Shown: positions 24,895 through 34,930, numbered from the stretch's first letter. The stretch is DNA of 52,940 bases from Rhodopirellula sp. (GCA_002701385.1 NZVD01000060.1:137534-190473), one strand, 5' to 3'. Numbers and translations: made by a program. Notes: generated by a model from the sequence alone, not told the origin.

Positions 24895-25269
24895 CGAGTC
24901 ACCCTGTTTCCATTCAACAATTACATTTGTCGCGATGCCACCCCGCGGACTGAATTTCGCTTTCAGTTCGATCCAGCGTGGATCAAGTACGGCTACCAAA
25001 TCATTCACGATCGTGTTGGTGACATTTTCATAAAAAATACCGTCGTTCCGATAGCTCTGCAGATAAAACTTCAGACTCTTCAACTCAACACACTTCTTGT
25101 CAGCAATATAACGAAACTCCAATTCACCAAAGTCCGGCTGTCCTGTTTTAGGACAAACGGAAGTGAACTCCGGACAAATCGTCTCAATCACATAGTCGCG
25201 TTGTGGAAACTGATTGTCGAATACTTCCAGTATTTGCTGACGTGATTCAGGGGTGTGAGATAAGGTCAT
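24889..25269 (-). CDS. queF: 7-cyano-7-deazaguanine reductase (short type)
   Basis: 126 residues in the T-fold QueF family. [18 protein letters not shown] carries the catalytic Cys and the conserved Asp, and [20 protein letters not shown] includes the Glu and the nucleobase-binding region. It performs the NADPH-dependent reduction of preQ0 to preQ1 in queuosine biosynthesis. The short length fits unimodular, B. subtilis-type QueF. It is divergent from queE, 73 bases away, so the two queuosine genes probably share a regulatory region. Confidence 0.93.
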   Translation of the reverse strand: MTLSHTPESRQQILEVFDNQFPQRDYVIETICPEFTSVCPKTGQPDFGELEFRYIADKKCVELKSLKFYLQSYRNDGIFYENVTNTIVNDLVAVLDPRWIELKAKFSPRGGIATNVIVEWKQGDSK

Positions 25270-25342
25270 CTGTGTTTTACTCCTATTCGCTTTGTACCCA
25301 TTGTGTCATGATGACTCTAGAGCCGTAAGGGGGGGGTGACTC

Positions 25343-26029
25343 ATGAAAATCGCTGAAATCTATCGCTCTATTCAGGGAGAAGGTATCCTGACAGGCACGG
25401 AAAGTGTTTTCATTCGCACGAGTGGATGTAACCTGCGCTGCTGGTTTTGCGATACCCCTTATGCTTCCTGGCAGCCTGAAGGAGATGACCTCAGCGTCAG
25501 CGAAATCATGAACCGGCTGTCTACCTGGGACTGTCGACACGTTGTTTTGACCGGTGGTGAACCGATGCTGTTTGCCGAGATGATACCCTTGTGCAATCGT
25601 CTCCGATCAGAGAACTACCATATCACCATTGAAACTGCCGGTACGCTATATCTGCCTGTGGAATGTGACCTCATGTCGATCAGTCCTAAAACATCGAATA
25701 GTGCACCCGATGTAGCAGACCACCCGCGCTGGCATCGTCGGCATGAACACACACGATTTGCTCCTCATGTCATCCGACAACTGTCGAGTGAATTCCACTG
25801 TCAATTTAAGTTTGTCGTAGATCACGCTGATGATCTACAAGAAATCGAAGAGTATCTGCGTCAGTTTCCGGATCTGACTAACAATCAAATTTATCTCATG
25901 CCCCAAGGACGCTCGCAGGAAGAACTGAAGCAAACTGAAACCTGGCTGTTGCCACTCTGCGATAATCATGGATTCAACTATTGCCCACGGAAACAAATTG
26001 AGTGGTTTGGAGCTGTCAAAGGAACTTAA
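25343..26029 (+). CDS. queE: 7-carboxy-7-deazaguanine synthase (radical SAM)
   Basis: 228 residues. SIQGEGILTGTESVFIRTSG is followed by CNLRCWFC, the CX3CX2C radical-SAM site in the QueE context, then VLTGGEPML. It converts 6-carboxytetrahydropterin to 7-carboxy-7-deazaguanine, using SAM and Mg2+. GGGGGGG lies 8 bases before the ATG, a strong purine-rich ribosome site. Divergent queF supports the assignment. queC and queD are not in the window. Confidence 0.92.
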   Translation: MKIAEIYRSIQGEGILTGTESVFIRTSGCNLRCWFCDTPYASWQPEGDDLSVSEIMNRLSTWDCRHVVLTGGEPMLFAEMIPLCNRLRSENYHITIETAGTLYLPVECDLMSISPKTSNSAPDVADHPRWHRRHEHTRFAPHVIRQLSSEFHCQFKFVVDHADDLQEIEEYLRQFPDLTNNQIYLMPQGRSQEELKQTETWLLPLCDNHGFNYCPRKQIEWFGAVKGT

Positions 26030-26130
26030 TCGGCGGTGCGTCCGCAATGAATTGCAAACAGATTTTGTAGGTTTATTCCCTCTGATGAGGACCTCACGGA
26101 TGCAATCACTAATACAATTTGTCAAAATAC

Positions 26131-26136
26131 TATAAT
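26131..26136 (+). promoter_or_regulatory. Perfect -10 box upstream of the Gfo/Idh gene
   Basis: TATAAT lies 53 bases before the oxidoreductase ATG. The hexamer 17 bases further upstream is a poor -35 match, so activator or alternate-factor help may be needed. Confidence 0.4.
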
Positions 26137-26189
26137 CTTTCCTAAATCATCCCAGTACTCAACCGCTTAATCTAAGGAACTCTGATCTG

Positions 26190-27473
26190 ATGTCCGACTC
26201 CGCTGTTTCTCTTTACAAACTAAAAGGCGGAATGGTTGGTATGGGCATGATTTTTGACGAGACATACCGACCATTCTTTGAGAATGCCTTTCGTGATGGG
26301 GTCTATGACCCCCGAACCGGTGTCATCAAGTTAGAAATCGCCGCGGTGGCTAGCCGTACAGGTGGACGTGCTGCCAAATATAAAGAATCGGCAGGTCAGA
26401 GCATCAATGATTTTTCAAGCTATATCGAACCTGATAGTGTTGGGCAGCTATTAACTCACGATGTGGATTTTGTATGTGTTGCCACCCCTGACGATCGTCA
26501 CTTTGACGCAACAATGGCGGCTATCCAGGCAGGTAAGCACGTTATTGTCGAAAAGCCTTCTGTGCTCTCGATGCAGGAACTCGATGCAATCACTGCGGCG
26601 GCCGGAGAAAAACAAGTTCTTTGTAAAGTTGTCTATCACAAACTTTTTGATCCTGACCACAAGAAACTTAGGACATTCGTGACCGATGGTGTTCTCAACC
26701 ACATAAATACCGGCTACTGTACACTGCTCGAACCGAAACAGATTTCGGGTGCTCAGTTTTCCGAGTGGATTCAGGGAAGGAACCCAGGAACGTATGTGGC
26801 TGTGCATTACATCAAGCTAATCGACTTCACCTTTGGTGGGACACTCAAGAGCATTAGCTGTAGTGGCCAACGCGGAATCGTAGGCGAAGCCGATGGCAAT
26901 ACATGGGACTCCACACAACTAAGAATGGTTTACGAATATGCGAGTGGTCGTGAAGCCACTTTTGACATTCATACCAGTTGGGTCACTCCGGATAACTTCC
27001 CCGGGTATGTCGAACAGGAAGTCCAATTCCGTTTCGACAACGGAATTTGGAACGGCCATAGTCGTAAACGTGGCGTCGAATGTACGGTAGAAGAACAGAC
27101 GCCGTTAACGATCAAAAACTCAATGAATAACCATTACAACGGTACGTTCGTTGAGCCAAACGGTTCCCGGTCGCAACGTGGTTACGGCATTGAGGTGCTT
27201 GAGGAATTCGCTCGTGAAGTCGCTTATGTCGAACATGGTCTTGACGATCTGACGCGACAGCAACGCATCGCTCAATTATCCAACGGGTACTACAATGATA
27301 TTACAAGTGATCGCCAAACAGTCGCCACGGTGCACGCCATGGAAGCGATCCTTGAACAACATGCGGCCGGAAATCCGGACTGTGTTGTCCGAGTCAATCA
27401 GGAAGCAGGAGGGCTCGTTCTCTACATTCCCGGTCAGGCTGAAGGCGTTGTGCTTTATGAGGGACAGGTATAA
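26190..27473 (+). CDS. Gfo/Idh/MocA-family oxidoreductase
   Basis: 427 residues. The N-terminal Rossmann fold shows GMVGMGMIF near residue 14 and CVATPDDRHF near 96, then GKHVIVEKPSVLS with the family EKP catalytic Lys near 121. The C-terminal alpha/beta domain follows, with VHYIKLIDFTFGG. Typical substrates are sugars, inositol or their phosphates, with NAD(P). The following class III aminotransferase is 63 bases downstream, so the pair may make an amino sugar or act on a keto compound; this is inference. Confidence 0.87.
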   Translation: MSDSAVSLYKLKGGMVGMGMIFDETYRPFFENAFRDGVYDPRTGVIKLEIAAVASRTGGRAAKYKESAGQSINDFSSYIEPDSVGQLLTHDVDFVCVATPDDRHFDATMAAIQAGKHVIVEKPSVLSMQELDAITAAAGEKQVLCKVVYHKLFDPDHKKLRTFVTDGVLNHINTGYCTLLEPKQISGAQFSEWIQGRNPGTYVAVHYIKLIDFTFGGTLKSISCSGQRGIVGEADGNTWDSTQLRMVYEYASGREATFDIHTSWVTPDNFPGYVEQEVQFRFDNGIWNGHSRKRGVECTVEEQTPLTIKNSMNNHYNGTFVEPNGSRSQRGYGIEVLEEFAREVAYVEHGLDDLTRQQRIAQLSNGYYNDITSDRQTVATVHAMEAILEQHAAGNPDCVVRVNQEAGGLVLYIPGQAEGVVLYEGQV

Positions 27474-27535
27474 CTCCAGACTCGTCGAACCTCCAAAACC
27501 AATTCTCAATCCCCAGACAATTTTTCCAAATTATC

Positions 27536-28912
27536 ATGACTGACATCCAACCTATCCAATTCGCCGGCGAAGATAAATCGAATCAAGTAAGAGCCCAGAT
27601 TCTGGCACAGGAACCTTACGCCATTCGTACGTTTACTCCCAGTCAGTGTGTCATTAGCCACAGCGCCGGCAGTTATCATTACACTCCGGAAGGACGTAAG
27701 CTCGCCGATTTTACATCCGGTGTACTCGTTGCCAATCTAGGGCACAATCCGGTGTCTTGGTGGAATCGTGTCGTCAAATATCTGGGATTAGGTGCTCTGA
27801 AAGACGGTGGGCAATATGCTAATTGTGTGCCCCTGACTGCCTACAATGCGATCACTGAAGTAGAGTCACAGTCAAATGAACGTCTCATCGCAAACCTCCA
27901 GGCGGCACCTGGCGGGAGTCGAATCAATCAGATCATGTGGTCGGCCAGTGGTAGCGAAGCGGTTCAGAAGGCGCTTTGGGCGGCGATGAAACGAACTCCG
28001 GGCAAGGACATGATTATTGCGACACGGGGTGGATTTCATGGGAAAAAGGGACTGGCCGGTGCGATCACTGGAAGTGAAGCCGACAAAGAACGAGATGAAC
28101 GAGTGAGATTCATCAGTTTTCCCAAAGAGGAGTGCGATGATATCGAGACCCGACGGCAACCTATTGATCTGAGCAGATACCAACAGGAACTCGATACACT
28201 GTGGAATGAACATGGTGACCGACTATGCTGTGTCGTGACAGAACCCTATCTAGGTGGTGGCGGCTCCTACCATCCTCAAAAAGAATATCTGCAGCTACTT
28301 CAAAGCTTTTGCCGCGAGCACGACCTCTTATTTATCCTCGACGAAATCCAATCTAACTTTGGTCGCACGGGCCCCATGTATGCCTTCAGTCACTATGAAG
28401 TGGAACCTGATATTGTCCTGCTGGGTAAAGGTCTGGGTAACGGGGTCCCTGTTAGCGCTGCAGTAGGGCGCCGGGATGTCTTCGAATCATTAGGCTATGG
28501 TGAAGCATCGGATACATGGAGTGCCAATCCACTGTCCAGCGCTGCCGTGCTGGCAACTTTAGATGAATTTGAATCGACAGACGCACTCGCCCAAGGCTTA
28601 CATTTAGCTGGAATTATTGAGGCGGGACTTGTTCGACTAAAGGAAACCGAAGTCATTAGTAAAGTCCGCGGTGAAGGTTGCGTTTGGGGCATTGAGTGTG
28701 CCGACCTTAATGGCCATTCTGGCGCCGAAGTTGCCAACCAGGTAATCGAAAAATGCTACCAGGGTCAGGATGGAGCATTGGCTATTCATCTGCTGGGAGC
28801 CCTAGCAGGCAAGGTTTTACGTATTAGCCCTCCTCTTACCATGTGCCCTGAAGAGTGCCAAAGCTATCTGGACCGACTCTTTGAAGTTTGTCAGGACGTG
28901 GCGACAAGCTAA
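27536..28912 (+). CDS. Class III aminotransferase (PLP)
   Basis: 458 residues with fold-type I aminotransferase marks: MWSASGSEAVQKALWAA, GGFHGKKGLAGAITGS, FILDEIQSNFGRTG and LLGKGLGNGVPVSA with the Schiff-base Lys near residue 301. Relatives act on 4-aminobutyrate, acetylornithine or beta-amino acids. It overlaps no neighbour, follows the Gfo/Idh gene on the same strand and converges on the htrA-type gene only 18 bases away. The specific substrate is unclear. Confidence 0.87.
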   Translation: MTDIQPIQFAGEDKSNQVRAQILAQEPYAIRTFTPSQCVISHSAGSYHYTPEGRKLADFTSGVLVANLGHNPVSWWNRVVKYLGLGALKDGGQYANCVPLTAYNAITEVESQSNERLIANLQAAPGGSRINQIMWSASGSEAVQKALWAAMKRTPGKDMIIATRGGFHGKKGLAGAITGSEADKERDERVRFISFPKEECDDIETRRQPIDLSRYQQELDTLWNEHGDRLCCVVTEPYLGGGGSYHPQKEYLQLLQSFCREHDLLFILDEIQSNFGRTGPMYAFSHYEVEPDIVLLGKGLGNGVPVSAAVGRRDVFESLGYGEASDTWSANPLSSAAVLATLDEFESTDALAQGLHLAGIIEAGLVRLKETEVISKVRGEGCVWGIECADLNGHSGAEVANQVIEKCYQGQDGALAIHLLGALAGKVLRISPPLTMCPEECQSYLDRLFEVCQDVATS

Positions 28913-28930
28913 GCTTCAAGCCTTTATTGC

Positions 28931-30028
28931 TTAGTCCGGTCGATGAGATAGAGTAACACCCAGCCGGATGGCTTTGCGCTCCCGAAGCAGCAGCAAGGAG
29001 ACTTCACTGCCCGCCGGCGTTAAGCTTACTAGGTTGGCGAGATGATCATCGTCCTCGATAAGAGTACCGTTGTAACTTAGAATCACGTCGTTAGGTGCGA
29101 TTTTGGCTTTGGCGGCGGGTGATTTTTCAGTAACACCCGTAATACGTACTCCTCGAGCATGACTTAGCCCTAGTTTGAGGGCAGTCGAATCATTGAAATC
29201 ATGATCCATCCGCACGCCCAGATATGCTCCTCGAACTGACTCGTCATCAAGCAATTGACTCGCAACGACCATGCCCATATTAATCGGAATGGTAAACCCG
29301 ATCCCTTCATTGCCACCTGAACTACTGGCAATTGCCGTATTGATCCCAATCACTTCCCCTCGCATATTCACCAACGGCCCACCACTGTTGCCGGGGTTAA
29401 TAGCTGCATCCGTTTGGATGAAATCCTGAATTACAACACCCTGTGTTCCAAGGGAAAGATCTTTACGACCTTTCGCCGAAATAATTCCATAGGTAATGGA
29501 GTGGGTCAGGCCGAAGGGACTTCCAATAGCGACTACAAAGTCTCCAATATCCATCTTTCCGCTATCACCAATGCGAGAAGGTACGAGCAAATCCGTTTCT
29601 CGTATTGTGATGACAGCAATATCGCTTGAGGGATCCGAGCTAATATCCAGGACCGTCAATTTCTGACCATCTTCAAGTGAAATTTTGACGCCATCAGCCA
29701 CCGTCGGGAAGACAACATGCCGATTTGTGATAATGAATTTTCGGTCATCGATTTCCACAACAAAGCCCGACCCTGCTTCTTCGATCGTACGCCGCGATCC
29801 GGCCTGCACAATTTTTCGACTTTGTATATGAACGACCGATGGCTTAGCGACGCGAACTACTTTTTTGAGTATGTTACGAGCATCAAATTGCTTGGCGTCA
29901 GCTGCCAGTTGCTCAAAGAGTTGTTGACGAGCATCTAAAGAAACGGATATCGGCTGTTCCTGTCCCTGAGCACTTAGCCCCGACAATACGCAAATTGCCA
30001 TACAGATTACAAAATGTAATCGCTGCAT
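28931..30028 (-). CDS. HtrA/Deg-family periplasmic serine protease
   Basis: 365 residues. A signal peptide (hydrophobic residues 3-20, then SAQGQ) precedes a trypsin-like domain with His in IITNRHVVF near 102, Asp in SSDIAVITI near 134 and Ser in NPGNSGGPLV near 213. One PDZ domain covers residues ~260-362 (GAYLGVRMD, then GVTEKSPAAKAKIAPNDVIL). The single PDZ and full triad resemble DegS or short Deg proteases in periplasmic quality control. It is convergent with the aminotransferase and lies downstream of the dksA-type gene on the same strand. Confidence 0.9.
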   Translation of the reverse strand: MQRLHFVICMAICVLSGLSAQGQEQPISVSLDARQQLFEQLAADAKQFDARNILKKVVRVAKPSVVHIQSRKIVQAGSRRTIEEAGSGFVVEIDDRKFIITNRHVVFPTVADGVKISLEDGQKLTVLDISSDPSSDIAVITIRETDLLVPSRIGDSGKMDIGDFVVAIGSPFGLTHSITYGIISAKGRKDLSLGTQGVVIQDFIQTDAAINPGNSGGPLVNMRGEVIGINTAIASSSGGNEGIGFTIPINMGMVVASQLLDDESVRGAYLGVRMDHDFNDSTALKLGLSHARGVRITGVTEKSPAAKAKIAPNDVILSYNGTLIEDDDHLANLVSLTPAGSEVSLLLLRERKAIRLGVTLSHRPD

Positions 30029-30102
30029 ATCCTACCAGTCACAGTCATTACTGACTGTACTGCCCCCCAATGATTTGTATCAATCTAAGTTAGCTAAAAT
30101 CT

Positions 30103-30498
30103 CTAGCTGAAGACTTCATCGTTCTCTTCTTCTCTGTTCCAATCTTCTCCAAGGGTCTCCACCTTGGTTTGACAGCTGATACAGAGTGACGCATAGGGTA
30201 GCGCATTAAGTCGAGCTAGAGGAATATTCTTTTCGCACATTTCACAAATTCCATAGGAACCGTCGGCCATTTTCTTAATGGCCGTTTCAATCTGCTTCAA
30301 TTCCCGACTTTCAACTTCTGCCAGTTGTGAATTCAATTCATCCTGAGCAGAGTCCAAAGCAAAATCGACTACATCACCAGACGCTTGATCCCTCAAGGCC
30401 TGCAACGCACTAAAATCCCCATCCAGGGCTTTGCGCAACGCATCACGGCGACTAACAAGAACACTCTTTAACTTAGCAATGGCATCTTTCCGGGCCAT
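30103..30498 (-). CDS. DksA/TraR-type zinc-finger protein
   Basis: 131 residues from the ATG at 30498, 9 bases after GGGAG; another ATG at 30507 overlaps the same site. A long N-terminal helical hairpin (residues ~5-85) is followed by CEMCEKNIPLARLNALPYAS and CISC, a four-Cys zinc site of the DksA C4 type. The family binds the RNA polymerase secondary channel. The coiled-coil tip lacks the obvious DxxDxA acidic pattern of E. coli DksA, so it may be a DksA-like paralogue with another task. A C-terminal acidic stretch ends it. Confidence 0.82.
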   Translation of the reverse strand: MARKDAIAKLKSVLVSRRDALRKALDGDFSALQALRDQASGDVVDFALDSAQDELNSQLAEVESRELKQIETAIKKMADGSYGICEMCEKNIPLARLNALPYASLCISCQTKVETLGEDWNREEENDEVFS

Positions 30499-30694
30499 CG
30501 TTGTCATCTCCCAATAAATAAATCAAAGCCCAAAAAGAACCCATATGTCGCGTATTGCTCAATGAATGAATACGCAATCACACCGCAGCTCCTCCGGCGT
30601 TACTGGAATAATCGACACAATCAGACCTTCGAAATCAGCCTTTTTAGAGATTTTGCCGTCCATCTACCTAAGGGTAGACACTTTGAACCAGTAC

Positions 30695-31621
30695 TCAGAT
30701 ATTTAAGTATCTGAAGACGGCTTGGCGAGCGGCTGAGACATCTACAACTCGAGCCACCTCCAGATTATGTGGAGCATTACGTCCACAGCGTTTCTCAAAT
30801 ATCGTCATCCCACGCGTCAGCTCACCTTTAATTTCCACATCGGCAGTCATCGATTCTAATTCAAATAGGTCCGGCTCAAGTAACTGAAGTAATGCAATCG
30901 CATCATGAATCTGGATGGTCTCTAATCCTAATTGCTGATGATAGGATCGAAACAAATAAGGTACGACCTGATGCAAAAATCTGCCAATCGCATTAGATTC
31001 CGGAGGTAGTAATCCCATTAAACTCAGCGAAAACTGAACCTGAGAGGTGATATCGAGAGGGATGAGTGTTTTTTTGACCGGGGCATGAAACACTTCGCGG
31101 GCGCTTTCCGGATCACAATGAATGTTAAACTCTGCGGTTTGAGTAATGTTTCCAATCCCATTAAAGCTACCGCCCATCATCACAATCTGTCCCACATTTT
31201 CAATAAAATGCGGATCTCTTTGAATGGCTCGAGCAACATTTGTTAGCGGCCCTAGGCAAACAATATCAATTTCGCCGGGCGCCGCACGGACCTCGTCACA
31301 GATAATTTTTTCAGACGCGTGACGCTGATGGTGGTCCACCGTTACAAATCCGACTTCACCCAATCCATCACCACCGTGAATAAAACAGGCGTCACGATAG
31401 TCCGAGTTGTCATTCGATGTCGCCGCACCAATCCGCGGCAAGCGAGGTGGATCCAGTTGCTCAATCACCGTCTGCACATTGATCGTGGCCATTTCAGCCG
31501 GCACATTCCCTTCCACTGCCGTCACGGCAACAACGTCAAATGCCTTGTTATATAACGCCATAGATAATGCCACGCTATCATCAATTCCAGGATCGCAGTC
31601 TATGATGATTCGACGTGGCAT
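30695..31621 (-). CDS. Nucleoside hydrolase (IUNH family)
   Basis: 308 residues from the ATG at 31621, right before the conserved RRIIIDCDPGIDD; the in-frame TTG at 31678 would add a non-conserved tail. The DCDPGIDD calcium/ribose site, EIDIVCLGPLTNVA, VMMGGSF and EFNIHCDPESA fit inosine-uridine preferring nucleoside hydrolases, which split nucleosides into ribose and base. IHDAIALL near residue 240 supplies the conserved His-Asp. It may work with the tandem phosphorylases further right in purine salvage, though they are not linked. Confidence 0.88.
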   Translation of the reverse strand: MPRRIIIDCDPGIDDSVALSMALYNKAFDVVAVTAVEGNVPAEMATINVQTVIEQLDPPRLPRIGAATSNDNSDYRDACFIHGGDGLGEVGFVTVDHHQRHASEKIICDEVRAAPGEIDIVCLGPLTNVARAIQRDPHFIENVGQIVMMGGSFNGIGNITQTAEFNIHCDPESAREVFHAPVKKTLIPLDITSQVQFSLSLMGLLPPESNAIGRFLHQVVPYLFRSYHQQLGLETIQIHDAIALLQLLEPDLFELESMTADVEIKGELTRGMTIFEKRCGRNAPHNLEVARVVDVSAARQAVFRYLNI

Positions 31622-31708
31622 AATAAGAGCCCCAACTTGGATTGCATTTGTACTAATACGTTTATCGGTTTTTAACAAAGGGAAGTCAAACCCGACATAG
31701 ATCGGATG

Positions 31709-31738
31709 CTGACCCTGACGACGTGACCACGCTACAAT
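31709..31738 (+). promoter_or_regulatory. Candidate promoter of the trpD operon
   Basis: CTGACC and TACAAT are separated by 18 bases, about 45 bases before the trpD ATG. The -10 matches five of six consensus bases. Confidence 0.42.
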
Positions 31739-31781
31739 ATAGATTCACCTCACAAATTCTAATCCGTGCTCTTTTGAAGTA

Positions 31782-32795
31782 ATGAATATGCTGACTGATC
31801 AAATCACCAAAGTGGAATCCGGAGAAAACCTTACTCAGGAAGAAATGGCAGCTGCCATCGATCTCGTGATGCAGGGACGGTGTGAAGAATCACAAATCCG
31901 CTCGCTCCTGATCGCTCTGGCGACGAAGGGGGAAAGCGTGGAAGAAATCGCAGGAGCAGCCACTGCAATGCGAGCACATATGACGCCGCTCTTGTCGACA
32001 CGGGAAGATCTAGTCGATACCTGTGGGACGGGAGGAGATGGATCCGGCACATTTAATATTTCCACCGCGGCAGCAATCGTGGCTGCCGGAGCTGGGATTG
32101 CGGTTGCTAAACATGGCAATCGTAAAATCACCAGTAAAACGGGTTCCGCAGATGTCTTGATTGAATTAGGCGTAAATATCGAAGCACCTATAGATGTGAT
32201 GCAAACAGCATTGAACGAAATCGGTATCTGCTTTTGTTTTGCACCGTTATTCCATCCTGCCATGCGGCATGTGGGCCCGGTCCGACGCAGCATAGAAACC
32301 CCAACGATTTTCAATTTGCTGGGGCCGCTTTGTAATCCGGCTCGCGCCCCGTTTCAGGTCCTAGGTGTCGGAAAACCCGCATTACGGCCGCGATTGGCCG
32401 AGGCGTTGTCGCTATTGGATATTAAGAAAGCCTATGTCGTTTGTGGAAGTGACGGACTGGATGAAATCACGCTGGCTGGTACTACAGACGTAACTGAGGT
32501 AACCCCTGGCACAACCGCTGAAACTCAATGGCAACCTTCTCAATTCGGCCTCGAACCATCCGAGTTAAGTGGAATGGATGCTGATAATCCAGCAGAGAGT
32601 GCAGTTCGCATCCAGGCAATCCTAGCTGGAGAAACTGGGCCAGGCCGGGATATCGTAGTTATTAATGCAGCAGCGGCAGTCTCCCTAGCTAAACCCGATT
32701 GGTCTCTGGCTGAGTGCACGGCTGCCGTTCAGCATTCTATTGACAGTGGTGCGGCTCTGACTGTTCTCAAACGATTTGGTGAAGTTACTAATTAA
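31782..32795 (+). CDS. trpD: Anthranilate phosphoribosyltransferase
   Basis: 337 residues. LVDTCGTGGDGSGTFNISTA near residue 77 is the PRPP site, followed by AKHGNRKITSKTGSADVLIE and the LGPLCNPA block. It transfers phosphoribose to anthranilate in tryptophan biosynthesis. It is isolated from other trp genes, as often in planctomycetes. A MFS transporter starts 3 bases after its stop, so the two are probably translationally linked, which is an unusual pairing for trpD. Confidence 0.93.
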   Translation: MNMLTDQITKVESGENLTQEEMAAAIDLVMQGRCEESQIRSLLIALATKGESVEEIAGAATAMRAHMTPLLSTREDLVDTCGTGGDGSGTFNISTAAAIVAAGAGIAVAKHGNRKITSKTGSADVLIELGVNIEAPIDVMQTALNEIGICFCFAPLFHPAMRHVGPVRRSIETPTIFNLLGPLCNPARAPFQVLGVGKPALRPRLAEALSLLDIKKAYVVCGSDGLDEITLAGTTDVTEVTPGTTAETQWQPSQFGLEPSELSGMDADNPAESAVRIQAILAGETGPGRDIVVINAAAAVSLAKPDWSLAECTAAVQHSIDSGAALTVLKRFGEVTN

Positions 32796-32798
32796 ACG

Positions 32799-34055
32799 AT
32801 GACCAAACGCCAACTATTTTGGATCATCTGCCTCATTTCCTGCCTGCACGCGCTCGTGCACGTTTTCGAATTGGCTCTACCTGCCGTACAAGATGACCTC
32901 AAATCGCACTACGATACCAGCGATACGATCATCGGATCCTTAAGTAGTGCATTTCGCTGGCCCTGGGGACTGGGAGCTTTGTTGGTTGGCTTCCTAGTAG
33001 ATCGCTTCGGGGCACCACCAATGCTGGTGCTCTACTTGGCCGGATGTGCTGCACTCTGTTTTTTCATCTCAAGTACACCAGCGCTCAATTCTCTGTTTGG
33101 TATGTTCTTTGTTCTGGGCCTGTTCGCCAGTATCTACCATCCTGCCGGCCTTGCGCTGATTTCCCTGAAAACTACCCCCGAACAACGACCGATGGCTCTA
33201 GGGATCCACGGAGTCTTTGGCTCAGCTGGTATCGCTCTCGCTCCGTTGATTTTTGCAGTGTTACAGACCGAAGGTATGCTATGGCAGGATTTCTTCTGGG
33301 TTCTGGGAGTTATTGGGGCTGTCGGAGCCGTCCTCATTTATCTACTGCGTAAATACCTCACCATTGCTGACAGCAAGTCTAAACTGACAGCGCAGAAAGA
33401 GATAACAGATGCGTCTTCCATTGAAGAGCCGGACAGGGACTGGAGGTCGTTTATTATTCTGATTAGTTTGACAGCCGTTCATGGCATGGTGTACTCGGGG
33501 GTTATCACTTTTTTTAAAGACGAATCGTTTCTCGATCACCCGCTGATCTCTCAATTTTTTGCGGGACTGGACACAGAGTTCAGTAGTAAATCACAGCGGT
33601 CATTTCTTATGGCTGGCATCATGCTATTCGGCTGTGTAGGACAATTCGTCGCAGGAAAGATCGGCAATCCCAAGCGACTTGAAAAACAATTGACCGTCAT
33701 CACATTCCTCAATGCCCCATTTCTTATTGGCATGGCGATGTTTACTCCGGGATGGGCGCTCGTCTCTGCAACCGTGTTCACACTGGTACATTTTATGTTT
33801 CAGCCGATCTACAACAGCCTCGTAGCGAAGTACACTCCTCGTGAACATCGCAGCCTCTGTTATGGGCTAAACTTTGTTATGGGATTCGGCGTCGGAAGTC
33901 TAGGAGCGGTTCTGGCGGGATGGCTCAAAGATGCCACCGACCTGAATACCAATTACGTCTTTGCAGCCCTTTCGATCCTTGCCTCAATATTTGGAATCCT
34001 CTTAATTGCATTTAATCGTTCCACCGATTCGGAACCAGCGAGTACCAATGTATGA
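32799..34055 (+). CDS. Major facilitator superfamily transporter
   Basis: 418 residues with twelve likely helices. The loop VGFLVDRFGAPPM near residue 65 matches the MFS signature, and FLMAGIMLFGCVGQFVAG starts the second half. A hydrophilic central loop (residues ~190-215) separates the two halves. The substrate is unknown. It starts 3 bases after trpD and its stop overlaps the next start by 4 bases (ATGA), so trpD, this gene and the dehydrogenase form one operon. Confidence 0.85.
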   Translation: MTKRQLFWIICLISCLHALVHVFELALPAVQDDLKSHYDTSDTIIGSLSSAFRWPWGLGALLVGFLVDRFGAPPMLVLYLAGCAALCFFISSTPALNSLFGMFFVLGLFASIYHPAGLALISLKTTPEQRPMALGIHGVFGSAGIALAPLIFAVLQTEGMLWQDFFWVLGVIGAVGAVLIYLLRKYLTIADSKSKLTAQKEITDASSIEEPDRDWRSFIILISLTAVHGMVYSGVITFFKDESFLDHPLISQFFAGLDTEFSSKSQRSFLMAGIMLFGCVGQFVAGKIGNPKRLEKQLTVITFLNAPFLIGMAMFTPGWALVSATVFTLVHFMFQPIYNSLVAKYTPREHRSLCYGLNFVMGFGVGSLGAVLAGWLKDATDLNTNYVFAALSILASIFGILLIAFNRSTDSEPASTNV

Positions 34056-34930
34056 ATAAAAAAGAAAAGCAAACGATCGGTGTTATTGGCGTGGGGCTGT
34101 TGGGGAGTTCGATTTGTTTTCGCTTACGTGAAGCAGACTATCCGGTCATTGGATTTGACTCTCGCTCGGAACAATTAGACTATCTCGTCCATATCGGTGG
34201 GCAGGCGGGTTCATCGGTGGAAGAACTGGTCAGTCAGGCAAAAGTCATTCTTCTTTCACTCCCGGATTCGACAGTTTCTTCCTCTGTCTGCGAACAAATT
34301 GCCAAGTGTGCAACCGCAGGCACAGTAGTTATTGACACCACGACAGGTACGCCAGACGATGCCGTTGAGATTGCTAAAAATCTTGGCCGTCAAAAGATCC
34401 AATTCATGGATGCCACCGTCGCAGGCTCAAGTAGTCAGGTTAAAGCTGGAGAAGGGGTCTTTATGGTTGGTGGAGACAAGGAGCATTTTAAACAGCAACA
34501 AGCTCTTTTAAAACAACTCTCCAATGTCATCTTTCATGTCGGACCGGTTGGCTCCGGAGCAAGGTTAAAACTGATTGTCAATCTGGCCATTGGTCTGCAC
34601 CGCGCCGTTTTAGCCGAGAGCCTCGCCCTGGCCGAGGCTTCAGGTGTGGATTTGCCCACCGCGTTACAAGTGCTCAAAGCAACTCCAGCCTATTCCGCTG
34701 CGATGGATACAAAAGGGGAGAAGATGATCCAACAGGACTTTACTCCTCAGGCTAGGCTGAGACAGCATCGAAAAGACGTGCGGCTCATCCGGCAATTAGC
34801 TGCACAAAACGAACAATCCCTCCCCTTGTCGGATATTCACGCAAAATTGCTAGACGTTGCAATCAACGCTGGGCTCGGGGAACTGGATAATAGTGCAATC
34901 TACCAAGTCCTGCGGGATAACCTCTCCTGA
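34052..34930 (+). CDS. 3-hydroxyisobutyrate dehydrogenase-family NAD(P) oxidoreductase
   Basis: 292 residues. GVIGVGLLGSSICFRLREA is the Rossmann Gly motif near residue 11, and MDATVAGSSSQVKAGEG is the family's substrate-binding block near 125. KLIVNLAIGLHRAVLAE near residue 174 carries the catalytic Lys. Relatives oxidise 3-hydroxyisobutyrate, tartronate semialdehyde or other beta-hydroxy acids. The substrate may be the compound moved by the transporter it overlaps. The start ATG lies inside the transporter stop. Confidence 0.85.
   Translation: MNKKEKQTIGVIGVGLLGSSICFRLREADYPVIGFDSRSEQLDYLVHIGGQAGSSVEELVSQAKVILLSLPDSTVSSSVCEQIAKCATAGTVVIDTTTGTPDDAVEIAKNLGRQKIQFMDATVAGSSSQVKAGEGVFMVGGDKEHFKQQQALLKQLSNVIFHVGPVGSGARLKLIVNLAIGLHRAVLAESLALAEASGVDLPTALQVLKATPAYSAAMDTKGEKMIQQDFTPQARLRQHRKDVRLIRQLAAQNEQSLPLSDIHAKLLDVAINAGLGELDNSAIYQVLRDNLS

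Noticed and set aside
25270-25342. preQ1 riboswitch between queF and queE
   Set aside because: The 73-base gap holds no recognisable preQ1 aptamer hairpin and A-rich tail.
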